Assembly (NCBI GenBank): GCA_015039465.1
Contig: MU130622.1
Coordinates: 95,958 to 159,957, forward strand
Direction: 5' to 3'
DNA from: Phlegmacium glaucopus
Taxonomy: Eukaryota; Basidiomycota; Agaricomycetes; Agaricales; Cortinariaceae
DNA: 64,000 bases
The notes beneath the pieces were generated by a model that saw only the letters and a program-made list of their open reading frames with translations, searched no databases and had not been told where the DNA came from. The position numbers were made by a program, and so were the translations under genes. Numbering within the stretch: position 1 is the first letter of the stretch; the number at the start of each line of letters is the position of its first letter. Shown one piece after another: positions 22,129 through 32,980 of this stretch.

Positions 22129-22422
22129 TGTTGATAATCACACTGTAGATCCAGTGGCCCAGACCACATTCGGTAATAGGCTGCTTTCAGTAATAGCGCC
22201 GTAGATTCAATAAGTGGCCAGTGTGGCACTGGCCACCTTACTTACCATCCCATTGTCCCGACTACGTATATATACCAGACCCTACAAACAGCTTAACCTC
22301 AGTCCGTTGTATCGAGACTGAGGTGAGCACTTTCTTTTTTATACATTAGATAAACTTAACTAACTGTACATAGTATTCTATTGTGATATCATCACATATT
22401 ATCTAGCGGTTAAATCTCTACA
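22129..22422 (+). repeat. Solo LTR (294 bp) with GATGC duplication
   Basis: TGTTGATAAT...CTCTACA, flanked by GATGC (22124-22128 and 22423-22427). A TATA box (CGTATATATACC, 22265) lies about 30 bases before a hairpin CCTCAGTC...GACTGAGG (22301-22325), which is a plausible transcript start region. It inserted at the junction of E and Gypsy-B. Confidence 0.85.
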
Positions 22423-22427
22423 GATGC

Positions 22428-24180
22428 GATTGGACGGATTGCATGTGAGTGGTTTTCAACTCCTTTACTACTTTAGCTATGGCCTCTTCTTTTACACCTT
22501 CACAGGTGCCCTTCCGGATGTCTTTCAAGACCTCTCATTCTTCTCCTATGACTTCCAGTCCTTCTAAGGCCTGAATTGTGAAGAAGCCTGGAGTTAGGAG
22601 TGTGATGTTGTCATTGTCACCAGTTCTGGTTCCCTGATCTGCTCATCTGGACAAGGCATCCAGTTTTCCCATGCTTTTGCCTGGTCTGTGGTGCATGAGG
22701 AAATCAAACCGGGCTAGGAACAATGACCAACAGGCTTGTCTCTGATTGAGCTTTTTGGCTGTCATGAAGTATTCCAAGTTCTTGTGATCAGTCCAGATCT
22801 TGCACTTATGTTCCACTCCTTCGAAGAAGTGTCTCCACTCTTCTAGGGCTCGGATGATCACTAGCATCTCTTTGTCGTGGATCTTGTAGTTCTGTTTGAC
22901 TGGAGATAAGGATTTAGACAGGAATCCAACTGGGTGCCATTTCTCATCATCGAGGGATTGTTGGGAGAGTACGGCTCTGGTTTCAAAATTGGAACTGTCT
23001 GCTTTGATGCGGAACAGCCTGGAGTTGTCCAGAGAGGCTAGAATCGGGGTTGAAGTGATCAGGTTTTTGAGAGAATCAAACACCAACTGCTCTTCCGTAT
23101 TCCATCTTCATTTAATGTCACTTTTGGTGAGATCAAACAAGGGACGGGCATGATGAGAAAAGTCTTGGATGAACCTTTGGTAAAAGTTGGTAAAGCCTAG
23201 AAATGACTGGACTTCCTTTTTGTTCATTGGAATTGGCCATTCCGCTACTCCAGCAACTTTTACAGGGTCCATCTCGATGGAGTTATGAGATATTATGACT
23301 CCGAGGTATTCCACCTTGGTTTGTTCAAAGTCACACTTGTCCAGTTTTAGAAAGAGTTTATGCTTCCATAAAAGTTCCAGTACTCTCTGGGTTATGGACC
23401 GGTGTTCCTCTAGTGTCTCCGTGAATATCAGGATATCATCAAGGTAGACCACTACAACCCCTTCCATTATGAGTTTGTGGAAGATGTCATTCATCATTGT
23501 TTGGAAAGTAGCCAGACTGTTGGTGAGGCCAAAGAACAATAACCAGGGGTTCAAATAATCCCCAATTGGTTTGGAAAGCTGCTTTCCATTTGTCCCCTTC
23601 CTTCATTTGGACATTGTTAAAACCCCATCGGACGTCCAACTTAGTGAAGTATTTAGTGCCCTGGAGTTGGGTAATCAGTTCTGAAATGAGGGGAAGTGGG
23701 TAAGTCCTGAACAAGCTGAAGACTTCCATCTTTCTTTTTGATAAAGAAAACTGGAGATGCCATCAGAGATTTGGAAGGTCAGATGCATCTGGAGTTTAAA
23801 TTCTCCTTTTGTTCTGTCGGAGCTAGAGGATAGACCTTGCAACCTGATGGTTTTTCTCCTGGGATAAGTTCTACTGTGTGGTCCCAAGGTTTCGGATCAG
23901 GTAGGATATCAAAAGATTCTTTGGTGAAGACACTGTCAAATTCTTGGAGATAATCCAGAACTCCTTCTTTTGTTTTGGATTGTGTGTTGTGCTGGAAAGC
24001 TTCTGCAAGACATTGGGAAATGGTGGAGGTGGCTTGAATATCTGCCTGCAGTGGTAGTAGGCCAGTGGCAAATATTCTGTTGCCATCCTCAAATTCAGGG
24101 TTTGGGCTACTTTCCTCCTCATCATCCTCATCACAATCCTCTACATGAGCCGGAAGTGGGCCGATCAAACATTTTTCAAT
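22428..24180 (-). pseudogene. Gypsy-B reverse transcriptase and RNase H
   Basis: Starts with the linker containing FDSVFTKESFDILPDPKPWD. It continues [20 protein letters not shown] (after a frame slip), FTKLDVRWGFNNVQ, then GVVVVYLDDILIF (the YxDD motif at 23450). RNase H follows at 23086-22643: LFRIKADSSNFETRAVLSQQ, with A in place of the usual T before the first D, then KIHDKEMLVIIRALEEWRH and DHKNLEYF, ending GKLDALSR at 22645. Expected RNase H and RT catalytic residues are mostly present, but several frame shifts (near 23110, 23555 and 23730) inactivate it. Integrase continues at 9635. Confidence 0.9.
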
Positions 24181-24830
24181 TCAGCATATTTCCACTTTTT
24201 GAATTTTTTGTTCTTCTCGGATTTCATTCCTGCATTCTGAACAACAACAGGGTGGACAACAGGACATTTTTACTTCTCTGGTTGCCCAGTCGATCTCCAG
24301 GTTGTCCATCTTAAGCCAGGAATGTCCGAGAATCAAGGTTTGTTTTCCCAGTCCAGTGACCACAAACAAGGATCTCTCGGAATGTCCTTTATACCTGAGT
24401 ATCAGATCAACCACTTCCGTGATTGATCCGGCTTCATTCGGAGTACCGTCAACGTTAAATACCGGAATTGGATTTTACAGCAACTTTGTTGTGAGCCTGT
24501 TAGTTTTGACATAGTCTCTGTCAATAAACCTTCCATCGGCTCCGGAGTCTATTAAGGACAGAAAGGAGTTTACTTCTCCGGTGTTGGTCGTTTCAATGCT
24601 GACTTTGAGTTCCAGTGATTTAGAGTCAGCATTGAGGGAGCCAATAGTGAACTTTTTCAGGAGGGTTCTTTCCCATCGGGGTTGGAACACTCGGATTTTT
24701 TTTGGAATTTCTGATGTTTGTACGACTTGAATGTTTTCAACCGTCTCATTTATTTCATCAATGCTATCTACATGTAAAACAGAGAACTGGTTGGTCGTTG
24801 ACAGCAAGGGCGTGCAGTTCACTTGCTGTT
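24181..24830 (-). pseudogene. Gypsy-B protease
   Basis: VNSFLSLIDSGADGRFIDRD (24530-24580) supplies the DSGA catalytic motif. The second half at 24414-24300 has GLGKQTLILGHSWLKMDNLE, with the LGHSWL (ILG) strand of Gypsy proteases. A frame change lies at about 24475. Confidence 0.8.
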
Positions 24831-26109
24831 TTGGAAAAAATCCTTTAAATCGTCGGTCTGACTTTCGTGTTCAGTGTTCTCCAAAGGTTCCATCGGGTCC
24901 AGATCAGCTACTTTCTCAAATTGGGCCAGCCAGAACTCCAAGAGGGTATGAAGTTCATCATTGGTCATTGCTCGGACATCAAAACTTTTTTTGCATTGTC
25001 TCCTGATGTGTCCAACACCTCCACACTGGAAGCATGACAGCAGTACCGAACCTGCTTTCCAGGCCACATCAATGTCCATAGGTACAGGGTTTCCTGGAGT
25101 TGGTACAAGGTGTGCGTTCCTCTGTGGTGGAATTGATGGATTGAATTGGAGTGTGGTGGTACTGGTTGGTTGAGAAGTGGTTGCTGCCAGACTTTTGTAA
25201 GCTGACTGGAAGGCCTTGTTAGTGGCTCGGTTTTCATCTATTGTCTGTGCCATTCTGTACCATCCTGTCAGATCCATATTGGATGGTCTTCTGGAAGCCA
25301 TTGTAGCAATGGAGTTCTGAATCTGGGCATTCAGGCCTCTTCGGAACTTTACTATGATAGTTTTCGGATCAGTGTATCCAGAATCCGTGATTAGGTCTTG
25401 GAATTCATCCACATATTCTTCCAAGGACCAGGTTGTCTGGAAATATCCAGTTGACTCTAGTCAGTTGATGGCAACCGAGTCCGCATTTGCAGGACAGAAC
25501 TCCTTCTTGAAGTTGTCTCGGAAATCGGACCAATCTAGGAACCGGGTTGACTGAGGGTTGTCCATTTCCCATCAGAAAACCCTAGCTGCCCACTTTGATG
25601 CTCTTCCGGATTTCATGTAGGACATGGCCCAGATAATTTTTGTTTGCTCATCCAAGAATTTGTTGGAACAGAGCCGGATGTATGTTTGGCAGGAGTGAAG
25701 GAACACTGTTCCTTTGGATCATTCTCCATCAAACTCCGTTGGGAATGCCGGCCTTGCAGAGCATGTCCGGGGTATGTTTTCAGTTTGTGGGGGAACCTCT
25801 TGTTGTGGTACAGGTGATTGTACATTTGGAACGAGTCGGTGGAGTGTCTCCATGATTCAGTCAAATCTGTTTTGGTATTCAATGTCCCAAGCTTGCAATA
25901 GGATGACTTCTCTTTCCAGCTGGGCGGTGCGTTCATTGTCCATGGCTGATAAGAAGGAGCCGCTCAGAGATGCATGCTGTGAAGACAAGGAGGGAGCCAC
26001 GGCCTGGGAGTGTACGGAGTCTGATTGGCCCAAATTGGGGGCTGTAAATCAGACTATTGTTCCACTGTGTGGACCGGACTCAGTCCGTTAAAGGATGATC
26101 CTTTCCTAA
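24822..26109 (-). pseudogene. Gypsy-B gag
   Basis: Broken N-terminal region from 26091 to 25430 (QAWDIEYQNRFD.., KAWSKKTKI.. style fragments in several frames), then one open frame 25424-24822 (MEEYVDEFQDLITDSGYTDP). It has a zinc knuckle CFQCGGVGHIRRQC (CX2CX4HX4C, about 25020) and an acidic tail. Located directly downstream of the 5' LTR on the minus strand. Confidence 0.8.
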
Positions 26110-26522
26110 TGTTAGGGCAACTGCGACGCTGACTTAGTCAAGCTAGCAGGGGATCCAAAGTTAATAATATTTCAAAGGGATATCTACAAGTGACTCACCT
26201 AGCAGGGGATCCAAAGAGGAAAGGATGGGGATCCCTGCTAGGCTGTGGGGTATTTAAGTACTAATATGGACATAACAGAGATATAAAATAAATAAAGGAA
26301 TGATATGATAATAATTAATTAATTAATTAAGAAGTGGTGTGATGTGAAAAATAAAAATAAAAGATGGAGCAAACCGGAGGATTGGAGTTGCATCGGAGTT
26401 ACAGAGTCTCACAGTAAACTGGTGATGGAAGTGGAGTTGGATGGGAGGTTGGAGGTTGTTGGAAAGGCGGGATGTATGATTCTAAGGTTGAGGTTTGGGT
26501 TGAAATTTGGTGTCCCCTAACA
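26110..26522 (-). repeat. Gypsy-B 5' LTR (413 bp)
   Basis: TGTTAGGG...CCCCTAACA, closely matching 6367-6776. It abuts the KDZ/Plavaka-like gene at 26523. The base sequence outside it does not match that outside the 3' LTR, so the pair may not derive from one simple insertion. Confidence 0.85.
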
Positions 26523-27351
26523 CCTTGGTTTGGACTTATTTCTCACAAGCATCAAATCTTTCCAAGACAGATACAATATGTCTCGCAATGCAGTCCTACA
26601 TCATTACCCAGATGGTAAGGTACTGTCATATGATCAGATGAAACAACATATTTCCAAAATTACTGGCATTGTGCCTATTGTTCACAATATGTGCAAAACC
26701 AAGCTCACCATCCCATCCCAACTTGAGATTGTGACTGTCCTCAGTCACCAACCTAACCATACCAAACATCCAGACATTCCCTGTGCTTGGCAGCAAGCTT
26801 GAGGGACAAAGGGGGAACCTTTAACTAACAATAAAGCAAAAATATACCTAGGATGGCCTATCTGAGGCCCTAATCCTGCAATAAATTGATCTAAACTGTC
26901 CTCCTGACTCCCCAATGAGTGAATGAAAAGGTGATAGTGGTGGCAGAATGAGGGAGACAAAACTCCAAGACTGGTGCATAGCAATGATAAGAGGTGTGGG
27001 ATAGCTAGGAAAAGTGGAATGAGAATGGCCAAAGCATGGTAATGACATGATAGACCAATGGGAAGCAACCTAAAACAACTCCTTGATGAAGAAAAATGGC
27101 AAAGATTTGAGAGAGATATGTCCAGATGATGCCAACATGACTGATTATGACAATACTGAGGGAAGATGATGACACAGACAGAAACAGATAATGTGAGCAG
27201 AAAGAGCTCGGAAAGTAGATATTAAATGAGTGCTGAATGACAAAAAACGATATGAAAATGGGTGAGATATGGCTGGTGCAGAATGGGATGAGGAAGGGTA
27301 CAATGACAAAGCTCGTTCTCAACAACAACTGAACCATTCTGGACAATCTTG

Positions 27352-27869
27352 CAGTAATTTACAGTCCCCCAGGGATTCCGAGGAGTCCGAGCAGATTCCG
27401 AGTGGAGTCCGAGCAGATTCCGAGTGGAGTCCGAGGAGTCTGAGCATATTCTGAGTGGATCTGAGCAAATAAGACACAAATTGGCTGGGAAAATACTTCT
27501 GTTAAGGTTTTGTTAAGGTTTTTTGTTAAGGTTGTGTTAAGGTTTTTGTTAAGGTCAGGGAGGTATATAGTTTGTTAAGGTTTTGTTAAGGTTTTGTTAA
27601 GGTTTTTTTAAGGTTTTTTTTAAGGTTTTGTTAGGGCTTTGATAAGGTTGGGGAGGTAGGTAGGTTCCAGTCCGAGCGAGTCCGAGTGAGTCCAAGCAAT
27701 CTGAGCGGAGTCCGAGCGAGTCCAAGCAGTCCGAGCGGATTCTGAGCACATTCTGCTTGGAATACACTCAAATACACTGAAAAAGTGCTCGGACTCGCTT
27801 GGACTCTGCTCGGATCCGCTCGGATCCGCTCGGACTCTGTCGGATTCCCTGGGGGAGTGTAAAGACCTC
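27352..27869. mobile_element. hAT-like element F2, copy a (518 bp)
   Basis: Ends CAGTAATTTACAGTCCCCCA and TGGGGGAGTGTAAAGACCTC. Perfect 8-bp target duplication CAATCTTG (27344-27351, 27870-27877). Sub-terminal TCCGAGCAGATTCCGAG-type tandem units point inward, and the core is about 14 units of GTTAAGGTTTT. No coding frame. Confidence 0.9.
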
Positions 27870-29227
27870 CAATCTTGGGCACGTTGGAAAGGTGTGATCA
27901 ATTAGTTGTAGGCATCATAAAACAAAGGCGCGATGTGCAACAGGTATTGAGATATCTCTCTGAAACAAAATGGGTGTCTCCATCTCCAAAACTCCATATC
28001 TTTGGAACCAATGGACGAAAGTGGGCGCATAAGGGCTCTAAATGAAGCTACCAACGAGGCGAATTGAGCTGCGGAAAGAGCGCGGAAATTGGTGCAAAAA
28101 TGATGAAGATCAAATGATAACATCTAGTAGGGCCTAGACATAACATGTGAATTTCGATGAAATTGGGCCAAAATCACAGGGAAAGGGTGATGTTGTCTAG
28201 GGAAGGATGCTGGAAGGGTTGGAGAGGTTTAGAATAGTGTTGAAATGAGTGTGAGATGCACTAAAAATTGTGCAGTTGGCTGAAAACTGGGGAGGAGATG
28301 ACAAAAGACAAGACAGCACAACCAACAAGGCAGCCCCTCACGGTGGGCTCCAGAATGATGCACTTGAGAAGCTCTTAAAGCATCTCAGAGGTGTACAAGT
28401 TTGTGGGGCTGGTGTGGTTGAAGTGGTCTAGGGTAAAGGTCTGTTATTGTTACATGTCACAGTCACTAGTATCTACTCAATTCCGAGTACAGAACAAAAC
28501 CAAGCTCATCACCGTCCTGGTCCCAGAAAGACTACTTTTTGAACCTTCATCATCTCATGTCCTCCCCAAATGAGACACAATATAAGAAACACCACCTTGA
28601 AACAGGAATCTCAAAACCAACTATCTTCCTGGGACTGCAACAAGACTGAATCCTTGGTATTCCAGGCTGTTTTGGGTCTGATATTGTGCACCTTGGTTCA
28701 TTGAATTTACCCAATATTTTAATCAACTTATGGTGTGGTACTCTTGATTGCGACAAGAAGGACAATATATCCACTTGGGAATGGGTCACACTCTGAGGCA
28801 GCACATGGGAAGAGCATGGGCGACAGGTTGCTGCTACGATGCCATACCTCCCTGGTTCTTTCAATAGGCCACCACGTAATCCAGCTGAGAAGATCTCCAG
28901 TGGTTATAAGGGGAGTTCCTTCTCTATTTATTTGGGCTAGGACCCAGCCTATCACTCAAAATTCTCCCAGACAAATATTATCAAAACTTTTGTAAGCTTG
29001 TCTTCAGAATATGCATCATCCACCAGCATCAAATCAACTGGAATGACCTTCAAAGGGCTCATGAGGCCTTATTGGAGTTTGCCTATGAATTTGAGCAACT
29101 ATATTATCAGCGTCAATCCAATCATATTCATTTTGTCCAGCAAAGTATCCATGCTCTAACCCACCTTGGGCCCAGAAGTGACACAAATTGGACCCTCCTA
29201 CCTGTTCATCACAATGGACCATGGAGC

Positions 29228-29710
29228 GTGTACTTTACAGTCCCCCACGTTGTCCGGCTGGAGTCTGGCGGACTGCCAAAAGTCTGGCGGAAGTCCGGCG
29301 GACTCCACTAAAATTCCGGTAAAAGTCTGGTGAGAGTCCGGTCAGAGTCCGGTCAGAGTCCGGTGAAAGTAGAAAAATGCCTGGACTGTAGGTCTGGTCA
29401 CAGTCCGCCGGACTTCCACCGGACATCCACCGGACTTTTGATAGAATTTAGGGTTATATTTAGATTTAGAGGTTAGGCTTAGGGTTATATTTAGATTTAG
29501 GGCTTAGGATTAATATTTAGGGATGGGGATATTTTCTGTCCGCGTGGTAGCGCATTCTTAGGTTAGGAGGGGATACAGGGATGTTTTGTACTTCCACCGG
29601 ACTTCCACCGGACTCTGACCAGACTCTGACCAGACTTTTCTGGAGTCCGGCGGAGTCTGGTCAGTCCAGCGGAATTCCAGCCAGACAATGTGGGGGAGTG
29701 TAAAGTCCTC
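29228..29710. mobile_element. hAT-like element F3 (483 bp)
   Basis: Ends GTGTACTTTACAGTCCCCCA and TGGGGGAGTGTAAAGTCCTC with perfect 8-bp duplication CATGGAGC (29220-29227, 29711-29718). Tandem GTCCGGCGGA units flank a TTAGGGTTATATTTAGA core. Its removal rejoins the transposase motif QWTME to QTIGNLG. Confidence 0.9.
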
Positions 29711-29718
29711 CATGGAGC

Positions 29719-31140
29719 AAACAATTGGAAACTTGGGCCAGGAAGTACGTCAGCACTCCAATCCATATGTAAACCTCTCGCAACAGGGTCTTCTGAGATC
29801 TCAAATAAATGCACTCAAAGCCATGATACCAGATTTAGATCCATTGATATGATTTAAATCTGCATAAGCATGGTTTTTGCAATTTTTATCTATTATTTCA
29901 GCATAAATATTAATTAATGCACCAATAACTGGCTAATACAACTGATAATAGACAAGGGAATCAGAGTTGTTTACCCTACAACTGCTGATTAGACCTATTA
30001 CTGTGTGACTTAAATGCATATAGTTAATAAGTGTGGTCAATAGACTATCATTTGTTACACTACAACTTGCATGTCTGGATTAAAACCAATAAATCCATGA
30101 ATATCCTTATAGACTTGGCACAGGAAAAGTTAAATAAACAATATTGGGTTAGCAAATGTCATGGGGTGTGATTTTGGAGCAACAGAATATTATTAATAAA
30201 TATTCAGGGGAAGGTTGGTGCCCTAGCAACAGTGGAAGCAGAATAACCAAGATAGTGGAACCATGTGATTGTGTGGGAATCATGATGATTAAGGATAGGG
30301 GGAGTGCTGAACAATCATAAAGATTGTTTCCAGGCACAATAGGCACAGTTACCATCAAGAGGGGTGGAAACTACCTAAAATTAGTAACATGGGGCTAAAA
30401 ATAGACAACCCCTATATTTTCAGGAGCAATGAGTGCACATGGTGCCAGAACCAAAGTAAAGGTACCAGGAACCAGTATATCTATTTTTGGACATTATCTA
30501 TTTTTAAATATCTCAAATGTATAAAATACCTCCCAGGGTTTGTAAATAGTCAGAAAATTGGATTCTTTCTTTCCCCCCTCATTTGCAACCTAGTACAGCT
30601 CACTATCTTAGACATTGAGCAAGAACACTTGTCTTTGAGATCAGGGTATTGAACATAAATCAGTTTCTCAGAGTGTTGAACTTGTTGTAACAATTGTTGA
30701 ATTGTTATAAAAGTTGTGTTGTGTTAAAGTCATAGCAGAAGTTTGAGTCTTCTTGTGTATGCAATTGTGTTGAAGTCATTACAGAAGCAAGGGGTCTTCT
30801 TGTGTATGCAATTGTGTTGAAGTTGTAACAAAGTCTTGGATTTTTGTGTACACAAGTTAAATCAATGAGTAAAGTCTTAGGAATTCTTTGACTGATTGTT
30901 GGTGCAAGCCATAAATTGCAAAACCACTTAAAAGTTTGATCATCCTTGAATTGATCCAAATTATTGTTGTTATTGTGTGTACTAGTTGAAGTGAAATTCA
31001 AAGTCTTGGAAAGGTTATACTTTCTAGAAAACCTAACTTGCATTATAAGATTGTATAAAGTATTGATTGAGTAGAGATTTTATAATCTTGAAAATACACC
31101 TTTTCTCAACAACCTCTGTGCAGTTACATCACCATTACTG
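29719..31140 (+). other. Eroded middle of the KDZ/Plavaka-like gene and AT-rich spacer
   Basis: 29719-29850 still encodes NLSQQGLLRSQINALKAMIP. 29860-30650 is AT-rich with no sensible frame. 30660-31060 holds a run of near-repeats (GTTGTGTTGAAGTCATTACAGAAG at about 30710, 30770 and 30810). No separate gene seen. Confidence 0.45.
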
Positions 31141-31548
31141 CCAGTTGTGCCTCGAGGCGGTAAGGACATTGGTGCTGAGTTTATTCTTCTGCGAGCAAAA
31201 GATAAAGCTCTCCAGGTTATGCGTGACTGTGAAAGGCAAGCACACACAGATTACTTAACAAAAGCTCATGGGCTGCAAGTTCCCAAAGGTTGGTCTCCTG
31301 AAGATGGGCAAGGCTGCATCTACCAAATGGTCAAGTGGCGAGATCAGCATGGAAGGAGAAACTAAAACCCCTGGATAAAGTGAGGATGGCACAGAATATG
31401 AAGGTACTATATATTCACTTAGTTCTTTTTATTGTGCTGATATCCTTATCTGTGAATTTTAGATAAGGTTGGGGGAGGACATTCACTTTGCAGAGGTTTA
31501 TTACTACTTCCAATCAATCATTGGAGAGACGGAAATGACCCTTGCTGT

Positions 31549-32853
31549 CAGAACTTTACACTCCCCCACCAAGTCCTGACGGACTCCACTAGGATTCTTA
31601 GTATAGTCCTGCTATTCCTGGTATAGTCCTAGGAGTCCTGGATTGTCCTGGTCATTCCCACCATTGTCCTGGCCATTCCCACACCATTCCCAGTTTGGTC
31701 CTACCTCATTCCTATTTAGGGAATACAGTGATGTTATATATTGTTCTGATGGGTTTTTTGAGCTGAGTTTGAAAATGTTGTGTAATCTAGTGATAAAAAT
31801 ACCTTGGTGAGGTTGCTATCATTATCATTGTTTGTCATTTGTCATTTGTCCATTATTTATTATTTATTGTTATTTATTATTTGTTTGTCATCTATTGTTT
31901 ATTGTTTATTGTCATTTGTTGTTTGTCTGACATCCATTGTCCATCATTGTTATTTGATATTATTGTTATTTATTGTTTGTCATTGTTTGTCTACTGTTTG
32001 TTCAAAGGAAGGTCACAGTAATGCTAAAGTGAAATTAAGAAAAATTAAAACAAATAAACAACCCCCAGGGAGCTCTCATCATTGTTTGTTATTATTTGTT
32101 ATTTGTCACTTTTCATTGTCATTTGTATTTTATTGTATTTTATTGTATTTTATTGTATTTTATTGTATTTTATTGTATTTTATTGTATTTTATTTGTTAT
32201 TTGTTGTTATCATTGTTTCCATTGTCCATCTTTGTTGTTATAGTGGTTGTTTGTTGTGTTATGTAATGGTAGAGGGATAGTATGAGATGAGCCAGAAGAT
32301 GAGCTGCTAGTACACATGTGGTCACATGACCACCTTGTGAGCTGAACAAAATACAAGATTGTGATGGCAACAAGACATTGCAACCTTATAGTAATGAATA
32401 ATATTAATTCTAATACCTAGGATTCCTGGCAGAGTCCTGGTGGATTCCTGCCATTCCTGGTCTTTTCAGGCCAAGACTGGGAATGGAATGGGACTCAACC
32501 AGGACTCAACTCACTGCTGGACCAGGCACATTCTGCTGTGTGCAGAATCTTATGTAACTACTCTAAATACAGCCAAGTGCAGAATTTGTGCAGAATTCAT
32601 TACTATACTATATAAATATTTTGAACTTCCTAGTATAGTAATGACTTCTGCACAAATTCTGCACTTGGCTATATTTAGAGTAGTTACATAAGATTCTGCA
32701 CACAGAAGAATGTGCCCGGTCTGGCAGTGACTAGGAATAACACAAGGGATTTCTATGAATTTCTCAATTCATCATTCCTAGTTTAGTCCTGGTGGATTCC
32801 TAGGATTCCTTAGTGGAGTCCATCAGGACTTGGTGGCTTAGTGTAAAGACCTC
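31549..32853 (+). mobile_element. hAT-like element F4, copy a (about 1.3 kb)
   Basis: Ends CAGAACTTTACACTCCCCCA and AGTGTAAAGACCTC. Sub-terminal repeats of GTCCTGG/CATTCCCA type, then a long run of TTGTCATTTGTCC-like and six TTTTATTGTA units (32130-32190). Open frames through this run are low-complexity artefacts. 32035-32070 (AAACAACCCCCAGGGAGCTC) marks a shared centre in all F4 copies. The outside 8-mers do not match (CTTGCTGT, CCAGATAA), so the flanks have been rearranged. It hosts a MITE at 32512. Confidence 0.7.
32512..32729. mobile_element. 218-bp palindromic MITE, CACTG ends
   Basis: Arms of about 95 bases starting CACTGCTGGACCAGGCACAT (left) and CACTGCCAGACCGGGCACAT (right, reverse complement), around a short AT core (TATAAATATTTTGAA). 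3-bp duplication ACT (32509-32511, 32730-32732). It is absent from F4 copy b at 39020, which confirms the insertion. CACT ends with a 3-bp duplication fit a CACTA-type MITE. Confidence 0.85.
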
Positions 32854-32980
32854 CCAGATAAGAACATAGATACATTCTTCACCAAGCAAAGTCAGGGACA
32901 AATGGAATGTGAGGAAGTGACAACTCACAATATCCATTATGGCTTTTGACATTCAAATTTCAAATTTCAAAAATCAGCAG

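Larger units (their letters stand above)
26523..31548 (+). pseudogene. KDZ/Plavaka-like transposase, decayed, with two insertions
   Basis: Fragments in order: DGKVLSYDQMKQHISKITGI and VPIVHNMC (26610-26690); HGRQVAATMPYLPGSFNRPP followed by RNPAEKISSGYKG (28810-28910); KYYQNFCKLV...IHQ..I and LLEFAYEFEQLYYQR (28970-29110); HFVQQSIHALTHLGP (29130-29170); QWTME, then TIGNLGQEVRQHSNP (29210-29760); LHLPNGQVARSAWKE (31320-31355); IRLGEDIHFAEVYYYFQS (31460-31520). These blocks and their order are those of a transposase-like family very common in Agaricomycetes and attached to KDZ/Plavaka (CACTA-related) elements. Assignment to that exact superfamily is from memory of the motifs. Stops and frame shifts are frequent, and hAT-like elements sit at 27352 and 29228. 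It ends at the F4 insertion. Confidence 0.7.

Noticed and set aside
31804..32280. 158-residue ORF (also at 39243 and 41552)
   Set aside because: It is a translation of TTGTCATTTGTC / TTTTATTGTA simple repeats inside F4; composition is almost only I, L, F, S, C, V, Y and the frame is not conserved.
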